Shown in pieces: positions 16,908 to 23,791 of a stretch of 64,000 bases of DNA. Under the pieces are notes generated by a model that worked only from the letters and a program-made list of their open reading frames with translations, made no database searches and was not told where the DNA came from. Position numbers and translations under genes: made by a program. This DNA is from CBDCDJ01 sp965215355. GTDB taxonomy: Bacteria; Deinococcota; Deinococci; Deinococcales; Trueperaceae. The DNA is taken from NCBI GenBank assembly GCA_965215355.1, contig CBDCDJ010000007.1, positions 4,216,001 through 4,280,000 on the forward strand. The letters run 5' to 3'. Each line of letters begins with the position of its first letter. Position 1 is the first letter of the stretch.

Positions 16908-17309
16908 TTAGCCGGCAGGCACCGTGGCGGCTAAGTTCTTCGTGACCTTGCCGCCGTCGGGGTAAACGGCCTCGACGGTGAGTATCCAGTCCCCGGCCAT
17001 GTTGAATTCGAAGCCCCGGCTGAGGTAAACGCCGTCGCCCTGAGCTTCTGCCGCAGCCTCGACCGGAGCCATCCCGGCGTGGGTCATGTCGCCGGTGACG
17101 CTTACTTGCGCGTCGTTTACGGCCTCGCCAGCGTCGAGGACGGTGACGCGCACCCCCACCTCGCCGAGCTTGGGAGTCTCGACAAACTCGGCCGTCACCG
17201 TGCGAGCGCTTTGAGCCGCCGAACCTCCGCCCCCCGCCGCCTCGTTGGAAGACGGGCGGCAGCTTGTGAGGGCGAGAAGTAGCAAAACGAGAAGAATCCG
17301 CGGCTTCAC
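16908..17309 (-). CDS. Lipoprotein with FixH/YtkA-like domain
   Basis: 133 aa. A lipoprotein signal (RILLVLLLLALTSC, lipobox LTSC) and a Gly-rich linker lead to a beta-sandwich resembling FixH/YtkA ('VGVRVTVLDAGEAVNDAQVSVTG ... AGMAPVEAAAEAQGDGVYLS', closing DWILTVEAVYPDGG). The start is GTG 17309, overlapping the copC stop (GTGA), so it is translationally coupled. Proposed role: a periplasm-facing, membrane-tethered partner of CopC/CopD (inferred). Confidence 0.7.
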   Translation of the reverse strand: MKPRILLVLLLLALTSCRPSSNEAAGGGGSAAQSARTVTAEFVETPKLGEVGVRVTVLDAGEAVNDAQVSVTGDMTHAGMAPVEAAAEAQGDGVYLSRGFEFNMAGDWILTVEAVYPDGGKVTKNLAATVPAG

Positions 17310-17869
17310 GGGGTCGGCTGGTAGGTGAAAACGTAGTAGCCGTCTTCGGTGTGGGTGTCGACGGAGAGCGCGCGCCACATCACCACGTAGGTGCCGGCGG
17401 TAAGGTCGGGTTTGAGGTTTAGGGTGACGGTCTTGCTTGTGGCTTCGGTGGCTGTTCCGACGTCGGCGCGCGCGTCCTCGTCGCCCTTGGTTTCCAACAC
17501 CTGCGACACCATCGCCCCGGCCAGCCCGTTGAGCCGCAGCTGTTCGGGGTTCGGGTTTTCGTCGGCACTTTCGTGGTCGTCCTCGCGCTCGTCCGCTTCG
17601 TCGCCGTGCTCATCTCCGCGCTCTTCCTGAGCTGCGGTCTCAGCCGTCGGGGTGGCAGCTTCCGCCAGCGCCGTCTCCATCAACTTGTACACCTTGAAGA
17701 GGCTGAAGCGCACCTCGACTTCTTCGCTGAAGGTCAGGGTGATTTCGGTGGGGAGGGTGGTGACGGTGCTGTTTTGGGCGGGCGTGGCGGTTTCAAATTC
17801 GGCGTGGGCGAGCGCCGCGCCCGCTCCCAAAAGGAGCAGGCCGGCGAGTGAGTGGCGTAGTGGTTTCAT
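17306..17869 (-). CDS. copC: CopC-like periplasmic copper-binding protein with acidic His-containing insert
   Basis: 187 aa. The signal peptide ends ...AALA, leaving His at or near the mature N-terminus (HAEFETATPAQNSTV), one Cu(II) ligand in CopC proteins. The C-terminal 'LSVDTHTEDGYYVFTY' supplies the conserved Asp-x-His. Between the strands, residues about 81-107 are a strongly acidic segment with His (EERGDEHGDEADEREDDHES), absent from ordinary CopC of about 125 aa. It could be an extra low-affinity metal-binding loop. First gene of an operon with the lipoprotein gene and copD. Confidence 0.85.
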   Translation of the reverse strand: MKPLRHSLAGLLLLGAGAALAHAEFETATPAQNSTVTTLPTEITLTFSEEVEVRFSLFKVYKLMETALAEAATPTAETAAQEERGDEHGDEADEREDDHESADENPNPEQLRLNGLAGAMVSQVLETKGDEDARADVGTATEATSKTVTLNLKPDLTAGTYVVMWRALSVDTHTEDGYYVFTYQPTP

Positions 17870-17884
17870 CGTTTCCCTGTTTCC

Positions 17885-18316
17885 CTAAGGAAAGCGCAAC
17901 TCGGCCACGTCGCCGACTTCACGCGGGTAGGACTCGTCTATTTCCAAGTCACCGATAAAGCCGTGGACGCGAATCGTGTAGGTGCCGGGTTGGGTCAAGA
18001 TGTAATCGTCCTTGTAGTAGCCGGGCTTGCCGAACTGCGGCCTGACGGCGAGGGTGCGGGTTTCGCCGCTCGGGGCGGTAATCTCCGCTTGTAAGCTGTT
18101 CTCCAGGTTCTCGACCGGACTGTCGTCGGCGGCGTTGCGGACGATCAAGTCGAGGCCGGTGCGGACCTCACTAAACACGGGCTCGTTCAGCATCCCGACC
18201 GTGACTTTGTACTGCGTGCCGCCCTCGGGTCCGACGACTTTGGTGTCGTGGGCGAAAACTGAGGGCAGAACGAAAAAGACGAGAGACGCTAAAGCCGACA
18301 GAACTGCTTTTTTCAT
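17885..18316 (-). CDS. Secreted hypothetical protein of the copper cluster
   Basis: 143 aa. Signal peptide MKKAVLSALASLVFFVLPSVFAHD, with His at the likely mature N-terminus, then an all-beta domain (TQYKVTVGMLNEPVFSEVRTGLD ... LTQPGTYTIRVHGFIGDLEI). It is similar in style to YtkA-like and CopC-associated proteins, but no family can be named with certainty. ATG 18316 has GGAG 9 nt upstream. It lies 15 bp upstream of copC on the same strand, so it is probably the first gene of the same operon. Confidence 0.65.
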   Translation of the reverse strand: MKKAVLSALASLVFFVLPSVFAHDTKVVGPEGGTQYKVTVGMLNEPVFSEVRTGLDLIVRNAADDSPVENLENSLQAEITAPSGETRTLAVRPQFGKPGYYKDDYILTQPGTYTIRVHGFIGDLEIDESYPREVGDVAELRFP

Positions 18317-18465
18317 GGTTGTTTCTCCAAATGAATAGTTCACTTCGCCACCCACGGCCAAGCACGGCCCGGGTGGACAGCTTTTTTCGGGGCTCTTTGA
18401 AAAGCCCAAGTCAGACAACCTCCAACACCGATCAGCGGCAAAAGCGGGCAGTCGAGTGGAGAGGG

Positions 18466-18801
18466 TTAGTAAATCGAATTCTGGGGGGGTGCCCTAGCCC
18501 CGTTTGCCGGATTGGCGAGGTGCCGGGGCTTAGAGAATCTGCTGAAAGGAGCAAGAAAGGCGACAACGCTGAAAACTGTAGCGGCGGTCGTTACTTGGAC
18601 GACGGGAGCTGCACCCAGGACGCCGTCAATTTTGTGAAAGTGCGGTTGTGTACCTTGAGGGTGTGTATGGTTGAAGTCGAGATGGGTAGCGAGGGTCGGC
18701 GCGACGAAGAGGGCGGAGGTCAACATAAAAGCCAAATAGGTTGCCAAACCCGCTCGGCTCGCTCGGTAGACTCGTCCTTGTCGGTCGCCAAAGTCACGCA
18801 T
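18466..18801 (-). CDS. Small His-rich membrane protein
   Basis: 111 aa. A TM or signal helix (AGLATYLAFMLTSALFVAPTL) is followed by 'HLDFNHTHPQGTQPHFHKID', with six His in about 18 residues, then a second hydrophobic segment (TTAATVFSVVAFLAPF). The His cluster facing one side of the membrane suits metal binding, in keeping with the adjacent copper genes. No family is recognised, and the start is uncertain because TAAACT lies 11 nt upstream. Confidence 0.5.
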   Translation of the reverse strand: MRDFGDRQGRVYRASRAGLATYLAFMLTSALFVAPTLATHLDFNHTHPQGTQPHFHKIDGVLGAAPVVQVTTAATVFSVVAFLAPFSRFSKPRHLANPANGARAPPQNSIY

Positions 18802-19159
18802 GTGCTTAAGAGAGTTTAGCAGATAGGCCGTTAGGACAACCGTCCCCTAGTGGAGTGCAACCCCTGGTGTTCGCGCGTAGCCCCTCTGTTGGTTACTTGC
18901 CATCTCCGCTAACCAAAACGTTCCCGCTAGTGGCGAGAAGCGGTGAGCGCAGCGGTAGAGAGCGGGTCGGGAGACGGTGCAAGGGCAATCAAAGCGAACC
19001 CAACGAAAACTGCATAGGGCCTCGCCAAGGCTCGAGCCAAGTTGCCCTGTGAGGGCGGGGCGCACATCTTTTACCTCGGTGTGTCATAGTTCCGGTGAGG
19101 GCCGACAAGTGTTCGACATCCACCGCCACCCCTTTTTCAGAAGTCGCTGTGCAGACGCC
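18802..19159. other. 358-bp intergenic region, no recognisable content
   Basis: A divergent intergenic region between the His-rich protein gene and the secreted protein gene. No convincing ORF, tRNA, or hairpin terminator was seen. Purine-rich text around 18930-18990 (GAGAAGCGGTGAGCGCAGCGG) is mildly structured. It must hold promoters for both flanking genes, but none could be placed with confidence. Confidence 0.3.
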
Positions 19160-19831
19160 ATGACCGAGCTGCGACGTTGGGCCGGCGTTTTCGGACTGCT
19201 TTATTTGTCCGTCGCGGCGGCGCACGGCGTGTCGTACAACGACCTCAGCACCCTCACACTGTGTGTGGACTCGAGCACGGTTCAAGTGAACATCGAAAGT
19301 GCCGACCCGGTGCTCGACGCGCTTCATACGGGTGTCGTCGCAGAGCGGTTGTGGACGGCCCTGCGCACGACCTTGACAACCTACCGCGTGCCCTTCGAGG
19401 AAAAAGCGTCTTGCGAGGACGCAGCGGGCTACGTCTACACCCTTTTTTACGCCCACTGGCTGTACCCCGCGGGCGAGGAGCCGAGCCTCCTCGCCGCCGC
19501 CGCGCTACAGGTCGGTGAGTTCGCAGCGGTCGCGGCCGACCCCGAGTTCGTATTGCCAGACGAGCGCTTCGGCGCTTACACGTCCGCCCGACTGCTCGAG
19601 AGCGACTTGGGTGAGCCCTTTCACCGTCTTTTGCCCGCCGTCAACGAGGAGATGATAGGTGAACTGGCGACGGCCTGGTGGAGCGACCGCGGCTACCGGG
19701 AAGAGCTGCAGCGCGCTTCTCGGCGGGCGCTCCTCGTCCGCCTGAGTGTGGTGAGTGGCCTGCTCACCGTGATGATTGTGTCGGCTGGGCTGTTCTTCTG
19801 GCGTCGGCGCAAGCGTCTCGTTTCAACTTGA
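19160..19831 (+). CDS. Secreted, C-terminally anchored hypothetical protein
   Basis: 223 aa. Signal peptide MTELRRWAGVFGLLYLSVAAAHG, a soluble domain of mixed alpha/beta character with two Cys (TLCVDS, ASCEDA), and a C-terminal TM helix (GLLTVMIVSAGLFFW) capped by RRRKRLVST. The opening 'HGVSYNDLSTLTLCVDSSTVQVNIESADPV' is not recognised. The start at 19160 is chosen for the signal peptide. Convergent with pth; the coding ends overlap by 9 bp. Confidence 0.55.
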   Translation: MTELRRWAGVFGLLYLSVAAAHGVSYNDLSTLTLCVDSSTVQVNIESADPVLDALHTGVVAERLWTALRTTLTTYRVPFEEKASCEDAAGYVYTLFYAHWLYPAGEEPSLLAAAALQVGEFAAVAADPEFVLPDERFGAYTSARLLESDLGEPFHRLLPAVNEEMIGELATAWWSDRGYREELQRASRRALLVRLSVVSGLLTVMIVSAGLFFWRRRKRLVST

Positions 19832-20434
19832 CTCGAGATTTTCCCCCAGCTCGAGCCCGTTCACCCGGTTCATGGCGAGGGTCAACCCTTCGGCGACAAC
19901 CTGCTCCACCGCGGCCGCCGCCGCCGCCACGACCTCGTCGAGCAAAGCTTTTTCTTCCTCACGGAACTTGCTCAGCACCCAGTTCTCGACCGTCCAGCGC
20001 TCCGGCGGCCGACCGACGCCCACCTTGAGCCGCGCGAAGTCCGGGCCGACGCGGTTTGTTATGTCCCTGACGCCCCGTTGCCCCCCCGCCCCGCCGCCAC
20101 GCTTCAGGCGCAAGCGCCCGAGCGGCAAGTCCAGGTCGTCGTGAACGACGAGGATGTGCTCCGGTTTGAAGCCGAGCTTCGTCATGTAGGCCTGCACCGC
20201 TTGGCCGGACAGGTTCATAAAAGTGGTCGGTTTGACCAGCAGCGGGTCACCCTTGGCTTCGTCGGCCGTCCGCATCTTTTTGAAGCCCGAACCCCGCCGC
20301 CGCGCCAGCTCGTCCACGACAAGAAACCCGGCGTTGTGCCGGGTTCCCTGGTATTGCGGTCCGGGGTTGCCCAGACCGACGACAAGTTGAATCTTACTCG
20401 TCGTCGGCGTCTCTCTCGGCGCGGGGCTCGGCAC
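19823..20434 (-). CDS. pth: Peptidyl-tRNA hydrolase
   Basis: Releases peptides from prematurely dissociated peptidyl-tRNA. Motifs: LVVGLGNPGPQYQGTRHNAGF (Asn and His of the active site), 'LLVKPTTFMNLSGQAVQAY' and 'ILVVHDDLDLPLGRLRLKRGGGAGGQRGVRDI' (catalytic Asp and Gly-rich loop). The start is unclear. The conserved domain begins right after the rplY stop with no ATG/GTG/TTG there; GTG 20434 (used here), GTG 20467 or ATG 20497 would overlap the acidic tail of rplY, and an ATT at 20392 is another option. The rplY-pth order is widely conserved in bacteria. Confidence 0.9.
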   Translation of the reverse strand: MPSPAPRETPTTSKIQLVVGLGNPGPQYQGTRHNAGFLVVDELARRRGSGFKKMRTADEAKGDPLLVKPTTFMNLSGQAVQAYMTKLGFKPEHILVVHDDLDLPLGRLRLKRGGGAGGQRGVRDITNRVGPDFARLKVGVGRPPERWTVENWVLSKFREEEKALLDEVVAAAAAAVEQVVAEGLTLAMNRVNGLELGENLESS

Positions 20435-21053
20435 CTTCTTCGCCTTCGCCCTCTTCGCCCTCTTCACCCACCAGGGCGGGCTCGAGCAGTTCTTCAACTG
20501 GCTCGGGCTCTTCCTCGATGCGCGGCGGCACCATCGTGACGATGGTCGATTCGGGGTCGTCCAACAGCTCGGCCTCCGCGGGGAGTTTGGCGACGATGTC
20601 GCTGATGTGGCGCGAGTCGCCGATAACCATTTCGCTTATGTCGAGTTCGACATCGTGCGGGATGAGTCGCGGCAGCACGCGGATGAGCACCTCGCGGCGC
20701 TGCACGTCCAACATGCCGCCCTCTTTGATACCCGCCGCGGTGCCGACGAGGTTGATATGCACGCCCACCTCGACCGTCTGTCCGGCCGTGACTTCGTAAA
20801 AGTCGATGTGGCGGGGCTCGCGGCGGCGCTTGTCCATCTGTACGGCCTTGACCAGCACCTCGCGCGAGTCGCCGTCGATGTCTAAGTCGATGATTGAAGA
20901 GGTGCCCTGCGAGCGGAACACCTTGTCGAAAGCGCGCAGCTCGACGCTCACGGGGATGTTCACGTTTTTGTTGTACACGACTCCTGGGATGTGGCCTCGA
21001 CTGCGCAGAGTCTTGGCCTTGCCCGGCTCGCGTTTGTTCGCCGTTAGTTCCAC
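20394..21053 (-). CDS. rplY: 50S ribosomal protein L25/Ctc
   Basis: 219 aa, the long Ctc type. The 5S-rRNA-binding N-terminal domain (MELTANKREPGKAKTLRSRG, IPGVVYNK, SIIDLDIDGDSREVLVKAVQ) is followed by the TL5/CTC beta domain (VEVGVHINLVGTAAGIKEGG ... ELDISEMVIGDSRHI) and a very acidic C-terminal tail (EEGEEGEGEEGAEP). It starts at GTG 21053 with SD GGAGGA. The tail overlaps the possible start region of pth. Confidence 0.95.
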   Translation of the reverse strand: MELTANKREPGKAKTLRSRGHIPGVVYNKNVNIPVSVELRAFDKVFRSQGTSSIIDLDIDGDSREVLVKAVQMDKRRREPRHIDFYEVTAGQTVEVGVHINLVGTAAGIKEGGMLDVQRREVLIRVLPRLIPHDVELDISEMVIGDSRHISDIVAKLPAEAELLDDPESTIVTMVPPRIEEEPEPVEELLEPALVGEEGEEGEGEEGAEPRAERDADDE

Positions 21054-21179
21054 GATTCCTCCAGAATGGGTTCAGCGGTGTTAAGAACAGGTCGCCCGCA
21101 AGGTATTTCTCACGGTGCGACACGCAACTTTACAGGATACTCAAAAACCTGTAGTCTGTCCAGGCTTGGGCGAGTCGGC

Positions 21180-21454
21180 CAGCAGTTCCAAATTTAACCA
21201 AATTCGATTTCAATGACGTGCTGAACGGTACTCTCAAGAGATAGGCGACGAGCAATCGAGCAGCTACAGAGGCTGTTTCGGAGAATAACCCTTCAGTTTC
21301 TGGTGAACTAAGCTCCCTTAGCAACTTTTTAAAGCGTCCCGCCAGATATTTAGCCCTCTTCTGAGCAAAGTAGAGGGGAATTAGCTGCTGTGCTGATAAG
21401 CTTTAACCTGCTCAACGCTGTTCGAGAGAGGGTTTGTTAAATTTGGAATTGCTG
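21180..21454. mobile_element. MITE copy 1 (275 bp, terminal inverted repeats, 8-bp target duplication)
   Basis: Ends are CAGCAGTTCCAAATTTAAC and, inverted, CAGCAATTCCAAATTTAAC. It is flanked by the direct repeat CGAGTCGG (21171-21178 and 21455-21462), a likely target-site duplication. It is AT-richer than the surroundings and carries no transposase; the only short frame inside is not gene-like. A copy in the opposite orientation at 37641-37915 differs at one base as far as I could compare. It would need a transposase from a full-length relative elsewhere. Confidence 0.85.
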
Positions 21455-21583
21455 CGAGTCGGTGCGACTTTCAAGAACAACGTCACAGTAAAAAGCCTGG
21501 GTGCTACCTCCTTTTCAGAAAAGGTGCCGTTGCCTAAAATCGGTGCCTAAACGCGAGCGTCGCATTTTAGAGGGGAGCAAGAC

Positions 21584-21811
21584 ATGCCTTACGACACCTT
21601 GGAGGAGTTGCCGGACAGCGTCCGCGATACCCTGCCGAAACACGCCCAAGAAATCTACAAAGAGGCTTACAACAGCGCCTGGGACGAGTACAAAGATGCC
21701 GAGGACCGGCGCGGCGACGCGTCCCGGGAAGAAACCGCCCACCGGGTCGCCTGGGGAGCCGTCAAACGCTCCTACCAAAAAGACGAGAACGGCGAGTGGC
21801 GCGAGAAGTAA
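21584..21811 (+). CDS. chaB: ChaB-family protein
   Basis: 75 aa. 'MPYDTLEELPDSVRDTLPKH', 'AQEIYKEAYNSAWDEYKD' and 'ETAHRVAWGAVKRSYQKDENGEW' are the conserved ChaB blocks. ChaB is annotated as a regulator of the ChaA cation antiporter, but many ChaB proteins occur without ChaA and their role is unclear. ATG 21584 has AGGGGAGC upstream. It lies between the MITE and the toxin-antitoxin remnants. Confidence 0.85.
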   Translation: MPYDTLEELPDSVRDTLPKHAQEIYKEAYNSAWDEYKDAEDRRGDASREETAHRVAWGAVKRSYQKDENGEWREK

Positions 21812-21835
21812 CTCGCTCAAATTCCGGCGAGGCCC

Positions 21836-21955
21836 CGTTACTTCGGCACGAGTGCGGAACTTTGGATGAGTTTGCAGAGTGACTGTGAACTCGAGCGCGC
21901 GAAAGAGCAGCCAGGGGATGAACTGCTTCAACTCAAGCCGCTGAGTGCTGCCTAG
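21836..21955 (+). pseudogene. 3' fragment of a higA-type antitoxin gene
   Basis: Encodes RYFGTSAELWMSLQSDCELE...LLQLKPLSAA and a stop: the last 39 codons of the intact higA at 23324-23617, with only a handful of base changes. The N-terminal HTH part is missing. Similarity begins abruptly at about 21834 and ends at the stop codon, as expected for a duplicated and decaying gene tail. Confidence 0.8.
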
Positions 21956-22024
21956 CGCCGGGTTGCGAATTCGGCCCCCAATTTTCAGCGTGTTTCGGAG
22001 TGGTATTTAGGCTGAACTCTGACC

Positions 22025-22231
22025 ATGAACGAAATCATTTTTCTCGTCAACGAAGCGCCCGAAGGCGGTTACGAGGCAAAAGCTCTATCAGCTTCTATCT
22101 ACACTGAGGCGGACACCCTGGAGGCGCTGAAAGACATGGTGAAAGACGCTGTCGCGTGCCGTTTCGAAGAACACGAACGCCCTAAAATGATTCGTTTGCA
22201 CTACGTTCGCGAAGAAACCATTGCCGCCTGA
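22025..22231 (+). CDS. hicB: HicB-like antitoxin
   Basis: 68 aa. MNEIIFLVNEAPEGGYEAKAL...IYTEADTLEALKDMVKDAV shows the short HicB partial-RNase-H-fold strand-strand-helix pattern, ending HYVREETIAA, a form commonly paired with HicA. The HicA-like frame follows 24 bp downstream. If HicA is broken (see next entry) this antitoxin is orphaned. Confidence 0.7.
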   Translation: MNEIIFLVNEAPEGGYEAKALSASIYTEADTLEALKDMVKDAVACRFEEHERPKMIRLHYVREETIAA

Positions 22232-22255
22232 ACGGTGCCACGGTAACCCCGTGAT

Positions 22256-22414
22256 GTGAGTGGCGACGACCTCATTAAAAAACTCAAAATCTACGGCTAC
22301 GAAGTCACCCGGCAAACCGGCAGTCACCTCCGGCTGACGCGCAGTGCGGCAGATGGCGAGTACCACTGCACCGTTCCTACGCTGACCCGGACAATCAAGC
22401 TTTCGTCAGTGTAG
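22256..22414 (+). pseudogene. HicA-like toxin, 3'-truncated at a junction with a PIN gene fragment
   Basis: GTG 22256 opens SGDDLIKKLKIYGYEVTRQT GSHLRLTRS, the dsRBD-like HicA fold with the catalytic His in 'GSHLRL'. After 'YHCTVPT' (about 22380) the normal HicA C-terminal block is replaced by LTRTIKLSSV-stop, which is the out-of-frame reading of a PIN-domain gene. The toxin therefore lacks its final strand and helix and is probably non-functional. Confidence 0.65.
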
Positions 22415-22680
22415 CTTCCCTGTGGGAAATGAGCATCAAACACGCGGCTGGGAAATTGCCCGAGTATGTTGTTCTAGGTAAAGATGCAGAACGCACCCTA
22501 CAACAAGGTTTTATCCTCGTCCCTATTTTTTACGCACATGCCTACGCTGCTGCGAACCTACCCATGCACCACCGCGACCCGTTCGACCGTGTTCTTTTGG
22601 GCACCGCTCAAGCCGAAAGCATGACCCTCGTCAGCAAAGACGAGGTTTTCAAAATTTACACAGTCCAGCTTGTTTGGTAG
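22384..22680 (+). pseudogene. 5'-truncated PIN-domain (VapC-type) toxin fragment
   Basis: Frame from GAC 22384 reads DPDNQAFVSVASLWEMSIKH ... NLPMHHRDPFDRVLLGTAQA and ends EVFKIYTVQLVW. It is homologous to residues about 30-127 of the VapC at 24814-25197 (VRDPDNEVYLSVVSVWEAII ... HHRDPFDRLL). The first about 30 residues, including the N-terminal catalytic Asp (LDTH), are missing because the HicA remnant joins here. An internal ATG at 22429 could start an 83-aa piece. Confidence 0.7.
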
Positions 22681-22730
22681 CTCGAGCCCCGCCTCTAAGA
22701 CAGTGACTCGAGCTGCTAACCCAAGCACGC

Positions 22731-22736
22731 TATAAT
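22731..22736 (+). promoter_or_regulatory. -10 box (TATAAT) of the DUF433 gene
   Basis: TATAAT, 6 nt before ATG 22743; leaderless layout. Confidence 0.6.
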
Positions 22737-22742
22737 CCGGGT

Positions 22743-22931
22743 ATGGAAGAACGCATCGTCATCGACCCCGGTGTTTGCAACGGTCGCCCGACCATTCAAG
22801 GCACGCGCGTTACGGTGCAAACCGTCCTCGAATTTCTAGGCGCAGGCGACAGCGTCGAGGACATCTTGAGCGAATACCCCAGCCTTACGCACGAAGATAT
22901 TTTGGCAAGCCTGCGCTACTCTTCGCAATAA
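22743..22931 (+). CDS. DUF433-family antitoxin-like protein, possibly shortened by a nonsense change
   Basis: 62 aa. 'RIVIDPGVCNGRPTIQGTRV' and 'VLEFLGAGDSVEDILSEYPSL' followed by EDILASLRY are the DUF433 signature, a winged-helix antitoxin usually paired with a PIN-like DUF5615 toxin. After RYSSQ comes TAA, but the same frame continues MANHFPLEQVA to a second TAA (22965-22967), which looks like the normal family C-terminus. One base (TTA to TAA) would explain the stop. No DUF5615 partner follows; the next gene is higB. Confidence 0.7.
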   Translation: MEERIVIDPGVCNGRPTIQGTRVTVQTVLEFLGAGDSVEDILSEYPSLTHEDILASLRYSSQ

Positions 22932-23016
22932 ATGGCAAATCACTTCCCCCTCGAACAGGTCGCGTAACGGGTTTTTTCATGTTTACCTAACGCTCAACGT
23001 TATTAACGAAACGTAG

Positions 23017-23022
23017 TATTAT
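23017..23022 (+). promoter_or_regulatory. -10 box (TATTAT) of higBA
   Basis: TATTAT, 7 nt before GTG 23030. A small palindrome CGTTA-T-TAACG (22998-23008) just upstream may be the HigA operator. Confidence 0.5.
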
Positions 23023-23029
23023 CTTCTAA

Positions 23030-23311
23030 GTGATTGCGTCGTTTGTAGATCGTGAAGCTGAGAAGGTCTTTCAGGGGCAAACGTCGCGTAAGCTCCCACC
23101 TGAGATTCAGCGAACGGCGGAGCGTAAACTTCGCTATTTGCACAATGCGCAAACGTTGAACGATTTACGCGTACCCCCTGCTAACCGCCTCGAGAAGTTG
23201 ACCGGCAACCGCAAAGGCCAACACTCCATTCGCATTAACGACCAGTGGCGGATTTGTTTTCGTTGGCAAGATGGCAACGCCAAAGATGTCGAAATCACCG
23301 ACTATCACTAG
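23030..23311 (+). CDS. higB: HigB toxin (RelE superfamily mRNA endonuclease)
   Basis: 93 aa. 'MIASFVDREAEKVFQGQTSR' and 'RTAERKLRYLHNAQTLNDLR' followed by NRLEKLTGNRKGQHSIRINDQWRICFRW are the HigB plasmid-maintenance killer motifs. The toxin cleaves mRNA on the ribosome. The start is GTG 23030, leaderless by the -10 spacing. higA follows 12 bp downstream, in the toxin-first order typical of higBA. Confidence 0.9.
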   Translation: MIASFVDREAEKVFQGQTSRKLPPEIQRTAERKLRYLHNAQTLNDLRVPPANRLEKLTGNRKGQHSIRINDQWRICFRWQDGNAKDVEITDYH

Positions 23312-23323
23312 GAGGTCGCAACC

Positions 23324-23617
23324 ATGAGAGAAAGACCGCCCATCCACCCCGGCGAAGTTTTGCTCGAGGATTTCCTGACGCCTATGAAAGTAACAAAATA
23401 CCGGCTTGCCAAGGACATCGGGGTAGCACCTACGCGCGTTCAAGACATTATCGACGGTAAGCGCGGCATAACCGCGAACACAGCTTTACGTTTGAGCCGT
23501 TACTTCGGCACGAGTGCAGAGCTTTGGATGGGTTTGCAGAGTGACTATGAACTCGAGCGCGCCAAAGAGCGGCTAGGGGATGAACTGCTTCAACTCAAGC
23601 CGCTGAGTGCAGCGTAG
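23324..23617 (+). CDS. higA: HigA antitoxin (XRE-family)
   Basis: 97 aa. 'PPIHPGEVLLEDFLTPMKV' is the HigA opening, with an HTH at about residues 23-60 (TKYRLAKDIGVAPTRVQDI IDGKRGITANTALRLSRYFG) and the C-terminal SAELWMGLQSDYELE block. It neutralises HigB and represses the operon. SD AGGAGG precedes ATG 23324. A degraded copy of its last 39 codons lies at 21836-21955. Confidence 0.92.
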   Translation: MRERPPIHPGEVLLEDFLTPMKVTKYRLAKDIGVAPTRVQDIIDGKRGITANTALRLSRYFGTSAELWMGLQSDYELERAKERLGDELLQLKPLSAA

Positions 23618-23791
23618 TGATCGTCGCAAGTATGAGGGGCTCGAGCCCAACGAGATAGGGCTGACTCGAGGGGGTTTGTAAGAGGTGTTTGAGATTTGGG
23701 CCGAGCCGCTTGGCCCTGCTCGTCGATGCTAGCTTTCATCATGTGCAGGGGAACGGCTTAGTATTTGTGGGTGGGGAGGAGTGTGAGCGTT

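Noticed and set aside
21130..21324. Open frame MLRELSSPETEGLFS..., also present at 37771-37962
   Set aside because: It lies inside the two MITE copies and extends into different flanking DNA at each site; no start signal and no family.
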